Below, in pieces: positions 34,256-45,033 of a DNA stretch of 64,000 nt; position 1 is the first letter of the stretch, and every line of letters starts with the position of its first letter. The position numbers were made by a program, and so were the translations under genes. The notes beneath the pieces were generated by a model. That model saw only the letters and a list, made by a program, of their open reading frames with translations. It had not been told where the DNA came from and did not search any database. This DNA is from Symmetrospora coprosmae. Its lineage: Eukaryota; Basidiomycota; Cystobasidiomycetes; Symmetrosporaceae. The stretch covers positions 186,001 through 250,000 of the forward strand of contig VUYT01000010.1 in assembly GCA_008802785.1 (NCBI GenBank). The letters are read 5' to 3'.

Positions 34256-36706
34256 TCAGATGGCCGCGCCAGAGATGTACTGGATCTGCGGCTTGACATC
34301 GTCGCCGCCGAGGTACATGTTGCCAAAGGTGGGGGTAGAGTGCATGGCGGGCGTGGGCGGCATGTACCGGAGTGGCATGATTGGACTCGAGATGGAGCGC
34401 GCGAGGGGAGGAGCGACGAGGTACTTATTGCTCGGCGGAGGGGATGGCGAGGCGTAGTATGCTGCGGGAGCGCCCGAGGCTGTATGCTGCAGCGCGTGGT
34501 GCTGACCGGACTGCGCGCTAGCGTCGTCGCTGGTCTCCGTGCCGACGCCATAGTGCTGCATCTGCGCAAAGCCTGGGTGAGAAGCCGAGAGGTACATCTT
34601 GGGGGCTGATGCGTCGGCCTGCGTGGCCTCGTCGACAGCGAGAAGGGACGGGCTGGGCCCCTGGAATTGCGCGATGAACTGGGGTTGCGAGGACGTGGGA
34701 GGGGTCGGATAGAAGTGCTCCATGGAGCCAGCCATGGGAGCATGCTGCCCGTGCATGCCCTGCGGCACGAAGGCTGTGTGCGGACGCTGCAGTTGCAGTT
34801 GCTGTTGCTGCTGGGGCTGTGCGTGGACGTAGTGGTAGCTTTCCGCATGGTGGCCCGTGCTCGCGGCTTCGAGGTGCTGGAATGTCTGCTGGTGCGCCGG
34901 TGCATAGTTGATCATCATGGTCGGGACGCCTGCAGACGTGGACGGGGCAGACGTAACGACGTGCTGACCAGGACCGGACTGGTAGACAGCAGAGCCGGAC
35001 GCGAGGTAGTGGTGCCCAACTGGAGGAGGGTACGCGTGCTGGACCTGGACAGGCGCCGGAGAGCTCTTGACCTTGCATGGACTGACCGGGGAACCCTGCT
35101 GGAGCCCGCTCGCCGAGCCAGCGGGAGCGGGCATGCCAGAGTATCGGTGTTGTTCAGTCGGGTGGGCATAAGTCAGAGGGACGAGCGGGACGCCTTCTGG
35201 CGTCGTGTAGACAATCTGCTGGTCGTGCTGGAGGATGGGCGGAGCAGAGAATGCCGAGTGGTTCGAGTTAGACGAAGGTGGCCGCTCGCTGTCACCATCG
35301 CCCTGAAGCTGAGCGAGATGCGTAAAGTACGACGAGGGCTCGGAGGCGGGGATGCCAGGCGAGAGGAAGACATCGGCGCAGTGATAGTTGGCGATGAGGT
35401 CGCCGTGGACGTGAGTGCGCGGATTGTAGTGCGAATGCCCCGACTGCGACTGCGGGTGCTGCATAGCTCCAGGCTGGAGGTGCTGGTGCAGTGCCTGCTG
35501 ATGGCCATGGCCCATATTGATGCCAAGCCCAGCGAACTCTCCCACGGCAAAGTGCGGCTGAGCATAGTACTGCTGGCCATCCTGGAATTCCTCGTCGCCC
35601 TCGGCATCGTCCCCCTGCTCGTCGCCATACATCATCTCTTCGTACTCGTCCTGCGGCAGGACAATGAGGCCCGGAGGTGTCATGCCGCCATTGGCCTCGA
35701 TGGCATCGCTATACTCCTCTTCCGTGACGTAGCGGAAGCCAGGTGCGGCTTGCGGAGTGGCAGGGACCTGCTGGGTGTTGCTGGCAGGGCCGCTCCGCTT
35801 AGGCTTGCGGCTCGCCTTGGTCTTCTTGCCAAAGTGCTCGCGGTTGACGTGCTTCGTGAGGGTGATTTTGCGGCAGAACTCCTTGCCGCAGATATGGCAG
35901 GTGTACGGGCGTTCGCCTGTGGGAGGGTGATGCGTAGCATGTCAGTGTGAATCCCCGTCGAAGCTATAGTGTCCGAAAGCGGACGTACCGGTGTGCGTTC
36001 GGCGGTGGCGGGCCAGAGAGGATGAATCGCTGAAGGCCTTGTCGCACCCGACGGCATCGCACGTGTGGGGCCGCTCTCCGGTGCTGTGAATGGTAAAGTC
36101 CGAGCGTCAGCACATGCAGAGTACACCACTGCATACTAGAGGGAGAGACGGAGAAGGGACCCACTGAGTACGCTCGTGGACCTTGAGGGCGCTCGCCTGG
36201 ATGAAGCCCTTGCCGCATGTCTTGCAAGGGAAGGGTCTGAGTAACGGATAGCAGGAGCAGGGAGGACGTGCATTAGCTCTCCATTCACTCTGCTATCGCT
36301 CCTGTTCTATCAATGTTCTGTGGTTTGTGCCGTTTCCCCCATCGCCGGTCCAGGCCCGCCCGCCTGTCTTCTCGCCCGCCCGCCCAGCTCGCCGTTCAAT
36401 CATGGGCGAGGACGACGACAAGGAGGAGGATCGTGCGTACGCTGTGGAGAAGGCTCACCTCTCATTCGTGTGTATCCTGTTGTGCCGGATGAGGTCGCTC
36501 CTGCGTGCAAACGCCTTTGCGCACTCCTGGACATGGCAGACGTAGTCCTTGACTTCCTTGCTCTTGTGGGCACGCTGCTGCTGCGGCTTTGAGGATGAGG
36601 TTCTGCTCGATGGTGCATCCGTCATGTCGTCATTGTCCAGGTCTGCCGTCGTCAATGACGAGGATCGTGAGGTGGATGCAGACATGGCAACCGATGTGGC
36701 CTTCAT
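34256..36706 (-). CDS. Four-finger C2H2 transcription factor
   Basis: Exons 36706-36459, 36236-36165, 36083-35989 and 35916-34256 give 691 residues. Four tandem Kruppel-like fingers lie at residues ~55-170: [60 protein letters not shown] and [20 protein letters not shown], joined by TGERP linkers. Introns fall at or next to the finger linkers. A basic patch follows ([14 protein letters not shown]), then [17 protein letters not shown], then a long His/Gln/Pro/Ser-rich tail likely to be an activation region. DNA-binding nuclear regulator; target unknown. The first three fingers resemble those of many fungal regulators, so no symbol is given. It is followed upstream by a 3-kb region without genes. 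Confidence 0.88.
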
Positions 36707-39700
36707 GGTGGGAGATTTGCGTCTAGTGGGGGGTGGATAGGCAGAAATGAGGTGGAAGGGAGATGAGCCTCAAGCTGCGGAAAGAGCAGGAAGCCGTTCC
36801 TCATATCTCACCTTTCTTGTCCTGTCCGATGTACGGCTAATCAGATGCTGCGGCTATCTGCGAGTGAGCGAATTGCCTGCCGGCGTACCTGCCGAGGGAT
36901 GTGGGTGACGGTGGGTGGGATGGATGGATGCGCCCGTTTGATGGACTGCGCCTCGACGTTGGAGAAGGGAGATGAGGTGACCGTTGGATGGGAAGATCCC
37001 GACGGAGATTGATGAGTGCAGAGGTTAAGGCAGACGAACAGATCCTCCGTAGGTGAATTGCTTGCTCAGGGAGAGCGGGGATTGGAGTCGAGGTGACGAG
37101 AAAGGCGCAGGGAGAGGGATCTCCCGAGTCTTCTTCTCGTTACGATGCGGTGGTCAGATTGGGTGACTGAGTGAGTCTAGCGCCGGAGGACACCGCGGAA
37201 TAGGGCGGGTGTCCAGCGGGCAGCGGACAGCACGGAATGGCGCGGGCAGCGTGAGATAGGGTGTGGAGCATCAGAGTCAGCGGAAAGACCTCGGCTTTGG
37301 CTGGGATGGGATTGGATGGGATGAACTGCCGTGGCGCGGTCGGGCTTTGCCGGCAATCGCCAGACTAGACCAGCAACCGAAACACACAAGACACGGAGGT
37401 CCTGCTCGCGTGCTCGTCTGGCCTGCTGCAACCGTCCCGCTCCAGTCCGAGCTGTTTGTCCGCTCCTTCCGAAACTCCGCTCTTCGCTCAGCTGAGTCGG
37501 TACCGACGGAGTGGGCTCGAGCGGAGTGTCCGCGGCGATGACTGACATCCAGGCGCTTGGGCCGCCTCCGCTCGACCGACTCTCGCTCGTGGCATGGCAA
37601 AGCGGAATTGGACGGTCTGCTGTGACGGATATACTTGATTGCCCGCGGGCGGGACACATGCCAGGCGAGGCGGGTTTCATGAAGAGTGCGAAGCCAAGGC
37701 CAGGAAGGCGGCAACGTGGTACTCACAAGTAGCGTAGGTTCAGGCGGAACGGTTAGACCGGGTGTGTGGACGGAGTCGAGAGGTAGGGAACCAGCCAGCT
37801 GGTTGAGGTCGGAGCGCGCGCGGTGGCGAAAGCTTGTAGCGAATGTGGTGGACTGATGCGACTATGATGCGATGCAGTGAGGCCGGGTCCGGACGAGACT
37901 GTCAAAGCTCGAGAGGGAGGGTCTCAGGTGAACACAGGCGTGTCTGTGTAGAGGGGTACGGCTCTGCTAGAGATCGAGCACTGATGCGGTGGTATGCGAA
38001 TGCGGAAGGTGGACAGAGTAGAGCAGAAGGTCAGACCAGGAGGGGAGGATGCGCAAAAGAGCACCAAGCGAGCGGACCCACCACAGGCTGAATGACGACT
38101 TGTGGAAGGCCAGTACCGGTGGCGAGTACTGTGCTGATTGCGATTGCGCGGATGGGAGACGGTCGTCGTCCTTCTTTGCCGGAAAGGAGGGCTGACGAGT
38201 GCAGAAAGAGAACAATGCGGGCCTTGTCGTGGCCGTTCTTGTTGCTCACGGGACCACGCTCGCTAGGAGGAGGTCAGTGTAGTAGAGGAGCGGAGACGCT
38301 TTTGGCAGATCTGTCTGCGCTGATGCGCTGCCCGAGCCTTGCGACAACCGGTGCACAAAGCGAGTCAGCGAGCGAGGAGGGGCAGCTCGAGAGAGGTGGT
38401 GAATGGGGACGGTGGTCGAGCAGAAGAGGAGAGCGAAAGCGAAAGAAACAGAGAACGAAAGGAGGCCAGTGCAACGAGCGTCGGCCGTCAGTCCAAGGAA
38501 GCGAAGCGGTCGTGGCTCTCTCTCTCTCTGTGTCTGCCGGTGCGTTGCCCATTGTCTACCGTGAATCGCTTAGCTTAGCTCTCTGCCACGCATCCACACT
38601 GACTGGCGAGCGCAACGAGCCGCCAGTGAGTGCGCGGTCTCCGCATCGGCTTTTCGGAACTGGCAGCTCTTGCTCTTCGGCGACGTGTAAAGAGGTCGTC
38701 CACTGTACGCGGGTCTGCAGAGGGCGGCCTGTCGACGGATGCAGCTCCTCGCTGCTCCGTCCAGATGTCTGAACAAAGAGCACTTGCAGAGAGCGTGGCA
38801 GCTGCCTTCTTTGTTGCCGGAGCGGGCCCGACGTCGCCGTGATGGTCCTTCTTTAGTTCGGAAGGTGTCGCCACTCATGGAGCCGCAATCATTGTTGAGC
38901 GGAGGTGGCCACTGCATGGAGTCCGCACGGCCGAGCTTGAAGCGGGCAGCTCGGCGGTGACTGCTGTTGTGTCATGGCATCTGTGTTGCGTTGCACCATC
39001 GTTAGAGCTGCCATGGCTCTGTCGCAAGGAGCCGTTGGTGGCCTCCCTCCTCGTCAGGCCGCCGGCATCAGCTGGAAAAGTGCCAAATAGCGGCAGTGCT
39101 CATGCAGGCAGTACCGCACGTCGCGGCCGCTCCTTCCCTCGTTGCGGACTCCCGCGAGCGAAGCAGTCCAGTCTCTGCTGCATGGCCGCTGCTCTTCTGG
39201 AGCGCGTCTCTCTCCGACAAGCGCTGTCTTTCCGCTCAGAGCGGTGTCGGCTGCAGGCAGCCCTGTGGGCAGGCGGCAGAGCACTATGAGTGTGCCTTGG
39301 CGTGCTCTGTGCCATGTGAGAGTGCCTCCAACGGCTCGCGAGCGTCCACTCGGAGTCGGTCAAGGTCAGAGAAGCAGGTCCCGACCTGGAGTGGCCGGCG
39401 CAGCGAGGCGGGTCTTTCGGCTATGGCTTGCTGCACAGGTCCTCAGGCAGTCAACGGTGAGAGTGGGTCTGCATCCTACGAGACTCTGCGATGATGCGTT
39501 TTGGGGAAAGGAGGATACCAGGCGGTCGGCCACGAACTGAAGAGCGCGTCGGGATGTCACGAAACAGAAAAGACTGGCCGCAAGAAGCAGCGACGACGCG
39601 CCATGTGATCCTAGACTAGACAAGCAGGCTATGCACAAGCCTCTAGAACTGACATGTGTGAACCGCATGATGAGAGCCAGTATTGCACGGTGTCACATCC
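36707..39700. other. 3-kb region with no supported gene upstream of the C2H2 factor
   Basis: 2994 bp, far longer than other spacers in the window (mostly 150-630 bp). Open frames on both strands are short and GC-driven, and none resembles a family I know. Reasonable readings are a long promoter or 5' UTR of the regulator, an unannotated non-coding transcript, or rapidly evolving small genes. Confidence 0.5.
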
Positions 39701-41503
39701 TCACGACGCCGCCACCCATTCCGCAAACGTGAGCTCGGGCATGCGCCATCCTTTGCTCTCTTTGCTCTTTGCATTGTTGATGGTCCTGAGGCTCGGCTGA
39801 ATTAGTCTGCCACTGACGCCTGCAATGCCAGCTTCCGCTCCGTGCACGTCGGCGTCGCCGGTCCTGTTCAGCCCGGGGTGCCGCGAGAGAGGTGCAGTCG
39901 GGGACGCATCGCGCGAGATCGAGTCGTCGCGGTACGCAGCATGCCGCAGGGGCGGCAGGAGATGATTGCGCGCTGAGGGATGCTGCAGGCTCGTGCGCTG
40001 TGACGGTTGTGATGGCGGCTCGACAGCCAGCGAGGACACGCTGTTTGATAGGCTCTCGATCCCCGCAGAGTGCACAGAGTCCGTGTCGTCGTTGTCGTTG
40101 TCGTGGTCCGTGTCCGACAGGTCCACCTCCACCTCTGCGCCTGAATCAATGTCGGACAGCGCGGGCGCTGGGAACGTCGGCGAGTGTCTCCGCCGCCCGC
40201 GAGTCTGTTCCTGCGGCACTCGCTCATCGGGCCCCTCGGGCGTTATCGCTTGCAGAGTCGCGTCCCCTGCCTGCTCATTCTCGTCGTCCTCCTCTCCTTC
40301 GCTCAGCTCAAGTAGCGAGGCAGTCTCGCTCGCCGTGTCGAGCCCCGTGTCGGCGTCCGCGTCGGCGTCCGCGTCCGTCTCCGCCTCCGTCTCCGTCTCC
40401 GTCTCCCCGCGCTCGCTCCCCGTCGTGTCGGCCGTGCTGCTCGCCTCCCACTCGGTCGTCGGGGGAGTTTCGAGGCCTGCGCGGCTGAAAGGGTCCACGG
40501 TCCTGCTCGGCATGTTGGGTCTGAGCAGGTAGACCAGCCTCCGCGGAGGCGCCGCTGCCTCTGGGGCGGGGACGGTCTTTGTGAACGAGACGACGCGGTA
40601 GTAGCGCGCTACCGCGTGCACGAGGAAGCGGATGAACGGGTCCTGAATAGCCCAGATGAGGTTGTGCGGCTGGCGCGAGATCTGCGCAATCGTGTACTCG
40701 GACTGGGGTGCACTGGCGCTGGCGTCGTCTTCGAGGTCGAGGATGCACCGCTCGTCTGTCGGCAGCCCGCCAGGCGCGTCTGGATTCAGGAAGACGGCGG
40801 CACCGCCGAGCCAGTGCCGGAGGTGCGCATCCACGACGCGCACGACCTCTTCCCCCGGCCCGCCGCCGGACTCGACGATACGCCGGGTGGCCTTCTTCAG
40901 ACCCTTGAGGGGGAGGCTGAATCGCCCAAAGTCGGCCGCGCGGCTGTCGTCGAAGACGTGGGCATCGGCGGATGTCGTGGTCTGAGGTGCGGAGGAGCGG
41001 TAGGGGTAAAAGGTGGAAGGTGGGGGTGATGGGAAGGTCGGGCTCGAGGATAGGTTGCAAGGGCTGTAGTCGGACGCGCGGGGGCGTGTCACATACGCAG
41101 AGCCGTGAAAGTTGGCTGCGGGCGGACGAAGCGAGGCATAAGCGCACGGGCAGAAGACAGACACGGCGATGGATTGGAACGCACCATTCTCCCATCGCCT
41201 CTGCTTCCGTTTCCCGAGCTTGCCCGGTGACGCCGATGAACCACGCCCTCCGCCCTCGCCACCTCCGGCTTTGAGCTGGGCCAGCCTGCTGCTGCTGCTA
41301 CTGCCCGGTGTCTGCGCCGCCTTGATTCTGCTCTTGTATCCAGGCACGTTCTGCCGCAGTATGGCGGGCAGCGTCATTGGGCGTGGTACATCGGGTCCTC
41401 CACTCCGTTGCCGATGCACTGTGGTGGCGGCGGCGTTGGCGTCGGCGTCTCCTCCATCGTGCAAGGGAAGCGAGTCGACAATGTGCGCATCGCTGGACTG
41501 CAT
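39701..41503 (-). CDS. Ser/Asp-rich protein with R3H-associated-like region
   Basis: Single open frame of 600 residues from MQSSDAHIVDSLPLHDGG to LTFAEWVAAS. Near residue 100 is KLGKRKQRRWENGAFQ, reminiscent of the R3H-associated N-terminal domain (RRWEN). Residues ~280-310 (IWAIQDPFIRFLVHAVARYY) resemble an R3H-type helix with FxR..xH..ARYY. The rest is disordered: an alternating Glu-Thr/Asp-Ala stretch, acidic DTDHDNDNDD-like runs and Ser/Pro-rich sequence. R3H proteins bind single-stranded nucleic acid. The family call is weak. Continuous coding over 1.8 kb and the ordered core support a real gene; a 5' intron is possible. Confidence 0.6.
   Translation of the reverse strand: MQSSDAHIVDSLPLHDGGDADANAAATTVHRQRSGGPDVPRPMTLPAILRQNVPGYKSRIKAAQTPGSSSSSRLAQLKAGGGEGGGRGSSASPGKLGKRKQRRWENGAFQSIAVSVFCPCAYASLRPPAANFHGSAYVTRPRASDYSPCNLSSSPTFPSPPPSTFYPYRSSAPQTTTSADAHVFDDSRAADFGRFSLPLKGLKKATRRIVESGGGPGEEVVRVVDAHLRHWLGGAAVFLNPDAPGGLPTDERCILDLEDDASASAPQSEYTIAQISRQPHNLIWAIQDPFIRFLVHAVARYYRVVSFTKTVPAPEAAAPPRRLVYLLRPNMPSRTVDPFSRAGLETPPTTEWEASSTADTTGSERGETETETEAETDADADADADTGLDTASETASLLELSEGEEDDENEQAGDATLQAITPEGPDERVPQEQTRGRRRHSPTFPAPALSDIDSGAEVEVDLSDTDHDNDNDDTDSVHSAGIESLSNSVSSLAVEPPSQPSQRTSLQHPSARNHLLPPLRHAAYRDDSISRDASPTAPLSRHPGLNRTGDADVHGAEAGIAGVSGRLIQPSLRTINNAKSKESKGWRMPELTFAEWVAAS
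40355..40412 (-). repeat. Glu-Thr/Asp-Ala-coding degenerate repeat
   Basis: GCGTCC and GTCTCC hexamers on plus encode alternating Asp-Ala and Glu-Thr in the R3H-like gene. Confidence 0.75.
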
Positions 41504-41994
41504 GGTGTGAGCTGAGTGATGATGCGGTCCTGCTGGTTAAAAGATATTTGGGTGATCTCTCGATGCACAAGACGGAAGGATGATGAGGGGATGGATCTCC
41601 TTGGACCCTGGACATGACCCCTCTCTGCTCCGCTCCGATGGCAATGAATCACAGGATTGACAAGAAACACGCCCGCTCGCCGCGTGGACTCGCTCGTGTC
41701 GTTCTTCTTGTTACATTGCATCGTCTCTGCTGCCGTCCTGGTTACATGGTTGTCGCAGTGCATCGAGCCCGTCGCAGACGAGGGCGTGCCCGCGCGACTG
41801 CAGGCGGACGGGACGATGATGCCTGATACTGATACTGATACTGCAAGGGGGATCGCTGTGATGCAATATCAATATCTGACTGCTCCGCCTCATCGCCTCG
41901 TTGACATTGCTCCTGCTCGCTCTCTTCTCCCAACTGCGCGACCCGTTTCCCCCTCTGACGACGACGACGAGGACCTCCATGAGATTGGAGCAGC
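41504..41994. promoter_or_regulatory. Divergent intergenic region, R3H-like (minus) / SUZ protein (plus)
   Basis: 491 bp with no supported gene; it contains both promoters. A short (GATACT)n-like run is at about 41824-41842. Confidence 0.45.
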
Positions 41995-43208
41995 ATGTCG
42001 TCGCGCGTCGTCGATGCCTGGGACGATGACTGGGAGAATGTGCGTGGGCGTAGCACTGCATATGCAAAGACTATACAGGCGGCTGATGGGACTGACTGCA
42101 CGTCTGCTGCCTGCGCACGCAGGAGGACTATGCCAGAGGAGGACCTCCAGCGGCATCGGGGAGTGGGAGCGCGAACGCGAATGGCAGAGACGCTGCAGCC
42201 GCTGATAACGCGCGGCTGTGGCAGATAGCGTGGGTCGTTCCGCTACTTGTTCTTCTTGTATGGACATCAGAGTGGACGCCGTCGCTGATCCATCCGGCCC
42301 TCGTCTGCTTGCGACCGCACCCCATGTGCAGAAACACGTCGCTCTCGTTCGGCCCGCAGACGACATCAACAGGAGCAGGCAACGCGCGCAGCAACCACGC
42401 CTACGCCTACGATGCATCGGGCCCATCTCCCGCCATGCCGCCTCCACAGGCCTACATGCCCTCGCTCAAGATCCTAAAGAGGCCGACGAGCGCCGCCGCC
42501 AACAGGGCAAGCAGCTCGGCTGCCTCGTCTGCCGCGGCACAGGCAAAGAGCCTGAAGGACAGAGAGAAGGCATATCAGGAAGCGCGAAGGAAGATCTTTG
42601 GCGAGTCAGAGATGGCAGCCATCAATGCTCCCTTGCCGGCCTCACCTGCCCTCTCGCCTGGACAGAGTCCCGACGTCTCGGAAGGCGAGCAGCAACAGCA
42701 GCCACAGTCCGGACAGCAGCAGCAGCAGAGTATCCCCGCCAAGCAAGGGCGCGACGGGAGCAGAGCAGGTAAAAAGGGCACCGGCAACGGCAGAGGAGAC
42801 TCGCGCCAGCGCAAGGGCGCCCCTCCCCCACCTTCAGCTCCAGCCGCCGGGACCAGCGCGGGCTCCCTATCCGTGCCGGGGAGCTCGCACAACACGCCGC
42901 CCGTCTCACTGCGCCCGTCGACGCCTCTGGCTCTCGCGTCCGTCACAGGCGGGCCCAGCCTCATCCGCGAGCCGCTCAACCCGCCCTCGGCAAACAGCCA
43001 GACAGGCCACGTCCCGCGCGGCTTCACAAACACGCGCAAGCCGCCAAAAGTGCAGAAGAACCTCTCGCCCGCCGCCCAGGCATTCGTGCCCAGGGGGCTC
43101 GTCCCGGCCAAAGTCGCAGACAAGCAGATCCAGACACGCCAGCCAGTCGAGAGTCTCTCTTCACAGCCGACAACGCTCCAGGAGGGCATGTCCAGGCTCG
43201 CCGTGTAG
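41995..43208 (+). CDS. SUZ-domain protein (SZRD1-like)
   Basis: Exons 41995-42039, 42123-42229 and 42332-43208 give 342 residues. It starts MSSRVVDAWDDDWEN, matching the W(D/E)-rich start of SZRD1-like proteins. The SUZ motif is bipartite: PSLKILKRPTS, then SLKDREKAYQEARRKIFGES. The rest is Gln/Pro/Ser-rich, with a C-terminal segment NLSPAAQAFVPRGLVPAKVA. SUZ domains bind RNA and often occur with R3H domains; SZRD1 proteins act in the cytoplasm on mRNA metabolism. Intriguingly, its divergent neighbour looks R3H-like. Exon 2 is assigned from splice signals and the continuous frame ending ARLWQIA; exon 1 is supported by the conserved W/D motif. Confidence 0.82.
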
Positions 43209-43476
43209 CCCAGTATCTGCCCGCTCACGGCGCTCCCCTGGTGCTTTGTTTCTTGGTCCTGTTGTCATCGTCCTGTCGCGCTTAGTCTACGGCGCGCCCC
43301 TGTAGCCAAAACCGCATCTGCTTGACTCGCGCGACTAGCACACATGAGGAGCAGCCTCTATTTTGCCTTCTCTGGGTCCGAGATCGCGACCGATGGTACG
43401 ATCGAATACTTCAAACATGAAGGAGACGCAGTTTCTTGTCAGGGCACCGTCGAATCGCTGTCAGTGCATGAGAGCG

Positions 43477-44665
43477 TCAGTACAATACCACCAATGAGGC
43501 GGACGCATTCCCGAAACTGACTCCTTTGGACAGCTCGTCGCGGATGAAAGCGTGGTTCTGGCGGGTAAAGGCGTCGTTAGCCTTGTCCTGCTCAATGCAT
43601 ATGCCCAAGTCTACTTCGCTACGCACCGCCTGGACCTCCATCCACGTCAGCGGCACCCCGACGTCCATGAGTCTCGCGCGGATCTTCTCTCTTCCAGCAC
43701 GGTCGACATGTGTGTCCTGTATCCCGTGGATCATGATAAGCTCGCCTCTGATCTCGTCTGCGCGCTCGAGCGTGTCGGAAGGTCCCGGCGAGCCGAGCGT
43801 GCCGGAGTGCACATCGGTCGCAAAGAAGCAGCACGCGGCCAGCACGCGGGGGTCGAGTGCGCATCGGAGCGCGAGATGTCCGCCGAGGCACCTGGGTAGC
43901 ATCATATGCTTTCAGCTATCTTCCGCTTAGGCAAGGGGGGGCGTACCCACATCCCCGTTGAGGCTGAGTATAGGCAGACAGGCGTCCCTTAGTCAAGGAG
44001 TACGGACACCGCAGAGTAGTCGCACACATACCGACACGGCCTGTGCAATTTGGCAGGGAGATCAAAAAGTCGAGAGCGGCGGTCGAGTCCGAGTCGTACG
44101 CGGTGAGAAGCTTGTCCTTCTTGTACGCATTTCCCTTGTCCGTTCCCTCGGAGTCGTAAGGGAGAGCGTCTTGACCCCACTCATGGAAGACGCAGGGTGC
44201 TACTGGGATGTGCAATCAGAAACCCGTCAGCGGCGCGTGCTTCCGAGGTAACAGCTGGTTGCGCGGAGACCTCTCACCGACAACATAGCCATGCGACGCG
44301 ATGAGTTCCGCGTATCGCAGGACAGGTCCGGTAGCGTTATAGATCTCTGAGCTGTGCAGATAAGGTCCAGGGTACGCGCCGAGGCACGTCCAGGCACGGA
44401 TCCGTCCGTCGTCGATGGATGAGCGCCCACCCAACGCGCGCGACAGACCTGGCCGTCCCGCGCACTCACAAAACAACAACGCCCGGGAACTTGGCCTGCA
44501 GAAGTCGCGTCAGTTCTGATTGCCGGGCGCTGCAGTGCTCCCGCACACCTGTCCGGAGGGAGACCGCCCCACCTTCGGGTACCCCGGCACTCTGGGCGAC
44601 ACGAGGTCCACCCGCATCGGGCCCGTAGACGTCTCGATGGTGTGCACAGAGTTCTCGATGAGCAT
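43477..44665 (-). CDS. Dienelactone-hydrolase-family alpha/beta hydrolase
   Basis: Seven exons: 44665-44573, 44495-44470, 44351-44278, 44202-44032, 43963-43951, 43891-43627 and 43557-43477 (240 residues). Assembled sequence: HTIETSTGPMRVDLVSPRVP, FPGVVVFSEIYNATGPVLRY, AELIASHGYVVVAPCVFHEW, GNAYKKDKLLTAYDSDSTAA, GRVASTGMCLGGHLALRCAL, IMIHGIQDTHVDRAGREKIR and VQANHAFIRDELSKG. The triad is Cys in GMCLGGH, Asp in IQDTHV and His in NHAF, as in carboxymethylenebutenolidase-like enzymes. Substrate unknown. A 13-nt exon supplies part of the nucleophile elbow (STGM), and the catalytic Cys codon begins the next exon. Without it the active site would be missing. Cytosolic; no signal peptide. Confidence 0.87.
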
Positions 44666-45033
44666 CTTTGCGGATGTCGAGTTTTCTGAAATGCGGTGGG
44701 GTGTGGAGGAGAAAGCGAACTCGGCGGATCGGAGCGGAAATCGCTTCGTGTATGCGAGGGACTCTACAAGTCGGTGACAACAGCAGGTACACTACCCTCG
44801 CGCATGGCAGTGTTGTGAAGCAGGCATGTCCCAATTCGACGAGCTCAGAAGCAGCGGAACACGCTTTCATCGAGAGAAGGCTGGGTAGGAAGGGACCAAG
44901 AACAGACGGCACAGAAGGGTAAAGCTGCGATACATAGGGGTGTACTACGTAAAAGGCGTCTAGGCTATCCTGCTCTTGCGAGCACGACTTTTCGGACACA
45001 AAGCGAGACGAGGCGGTAGATTAAGGTGCCCGC
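44666..45033. promoter_or_regulatory. Dienelactone-hydrolase upstream region / SDR 3' flank
   Basis: 368 bp between minus-strand genes; no gene supported. Confidence 0.4.

Noticed and set aside
34667-35950. 427-codon open frame on plus
   Set aside because: Antisense to the low-complexity tail of the C2H2 factor, with no recognisable domain.
36707-39700. Several 70-230-codon open frames on both strands
   Set aside because: Composition-driven, overlapping, without motifs or splice-linked partners.
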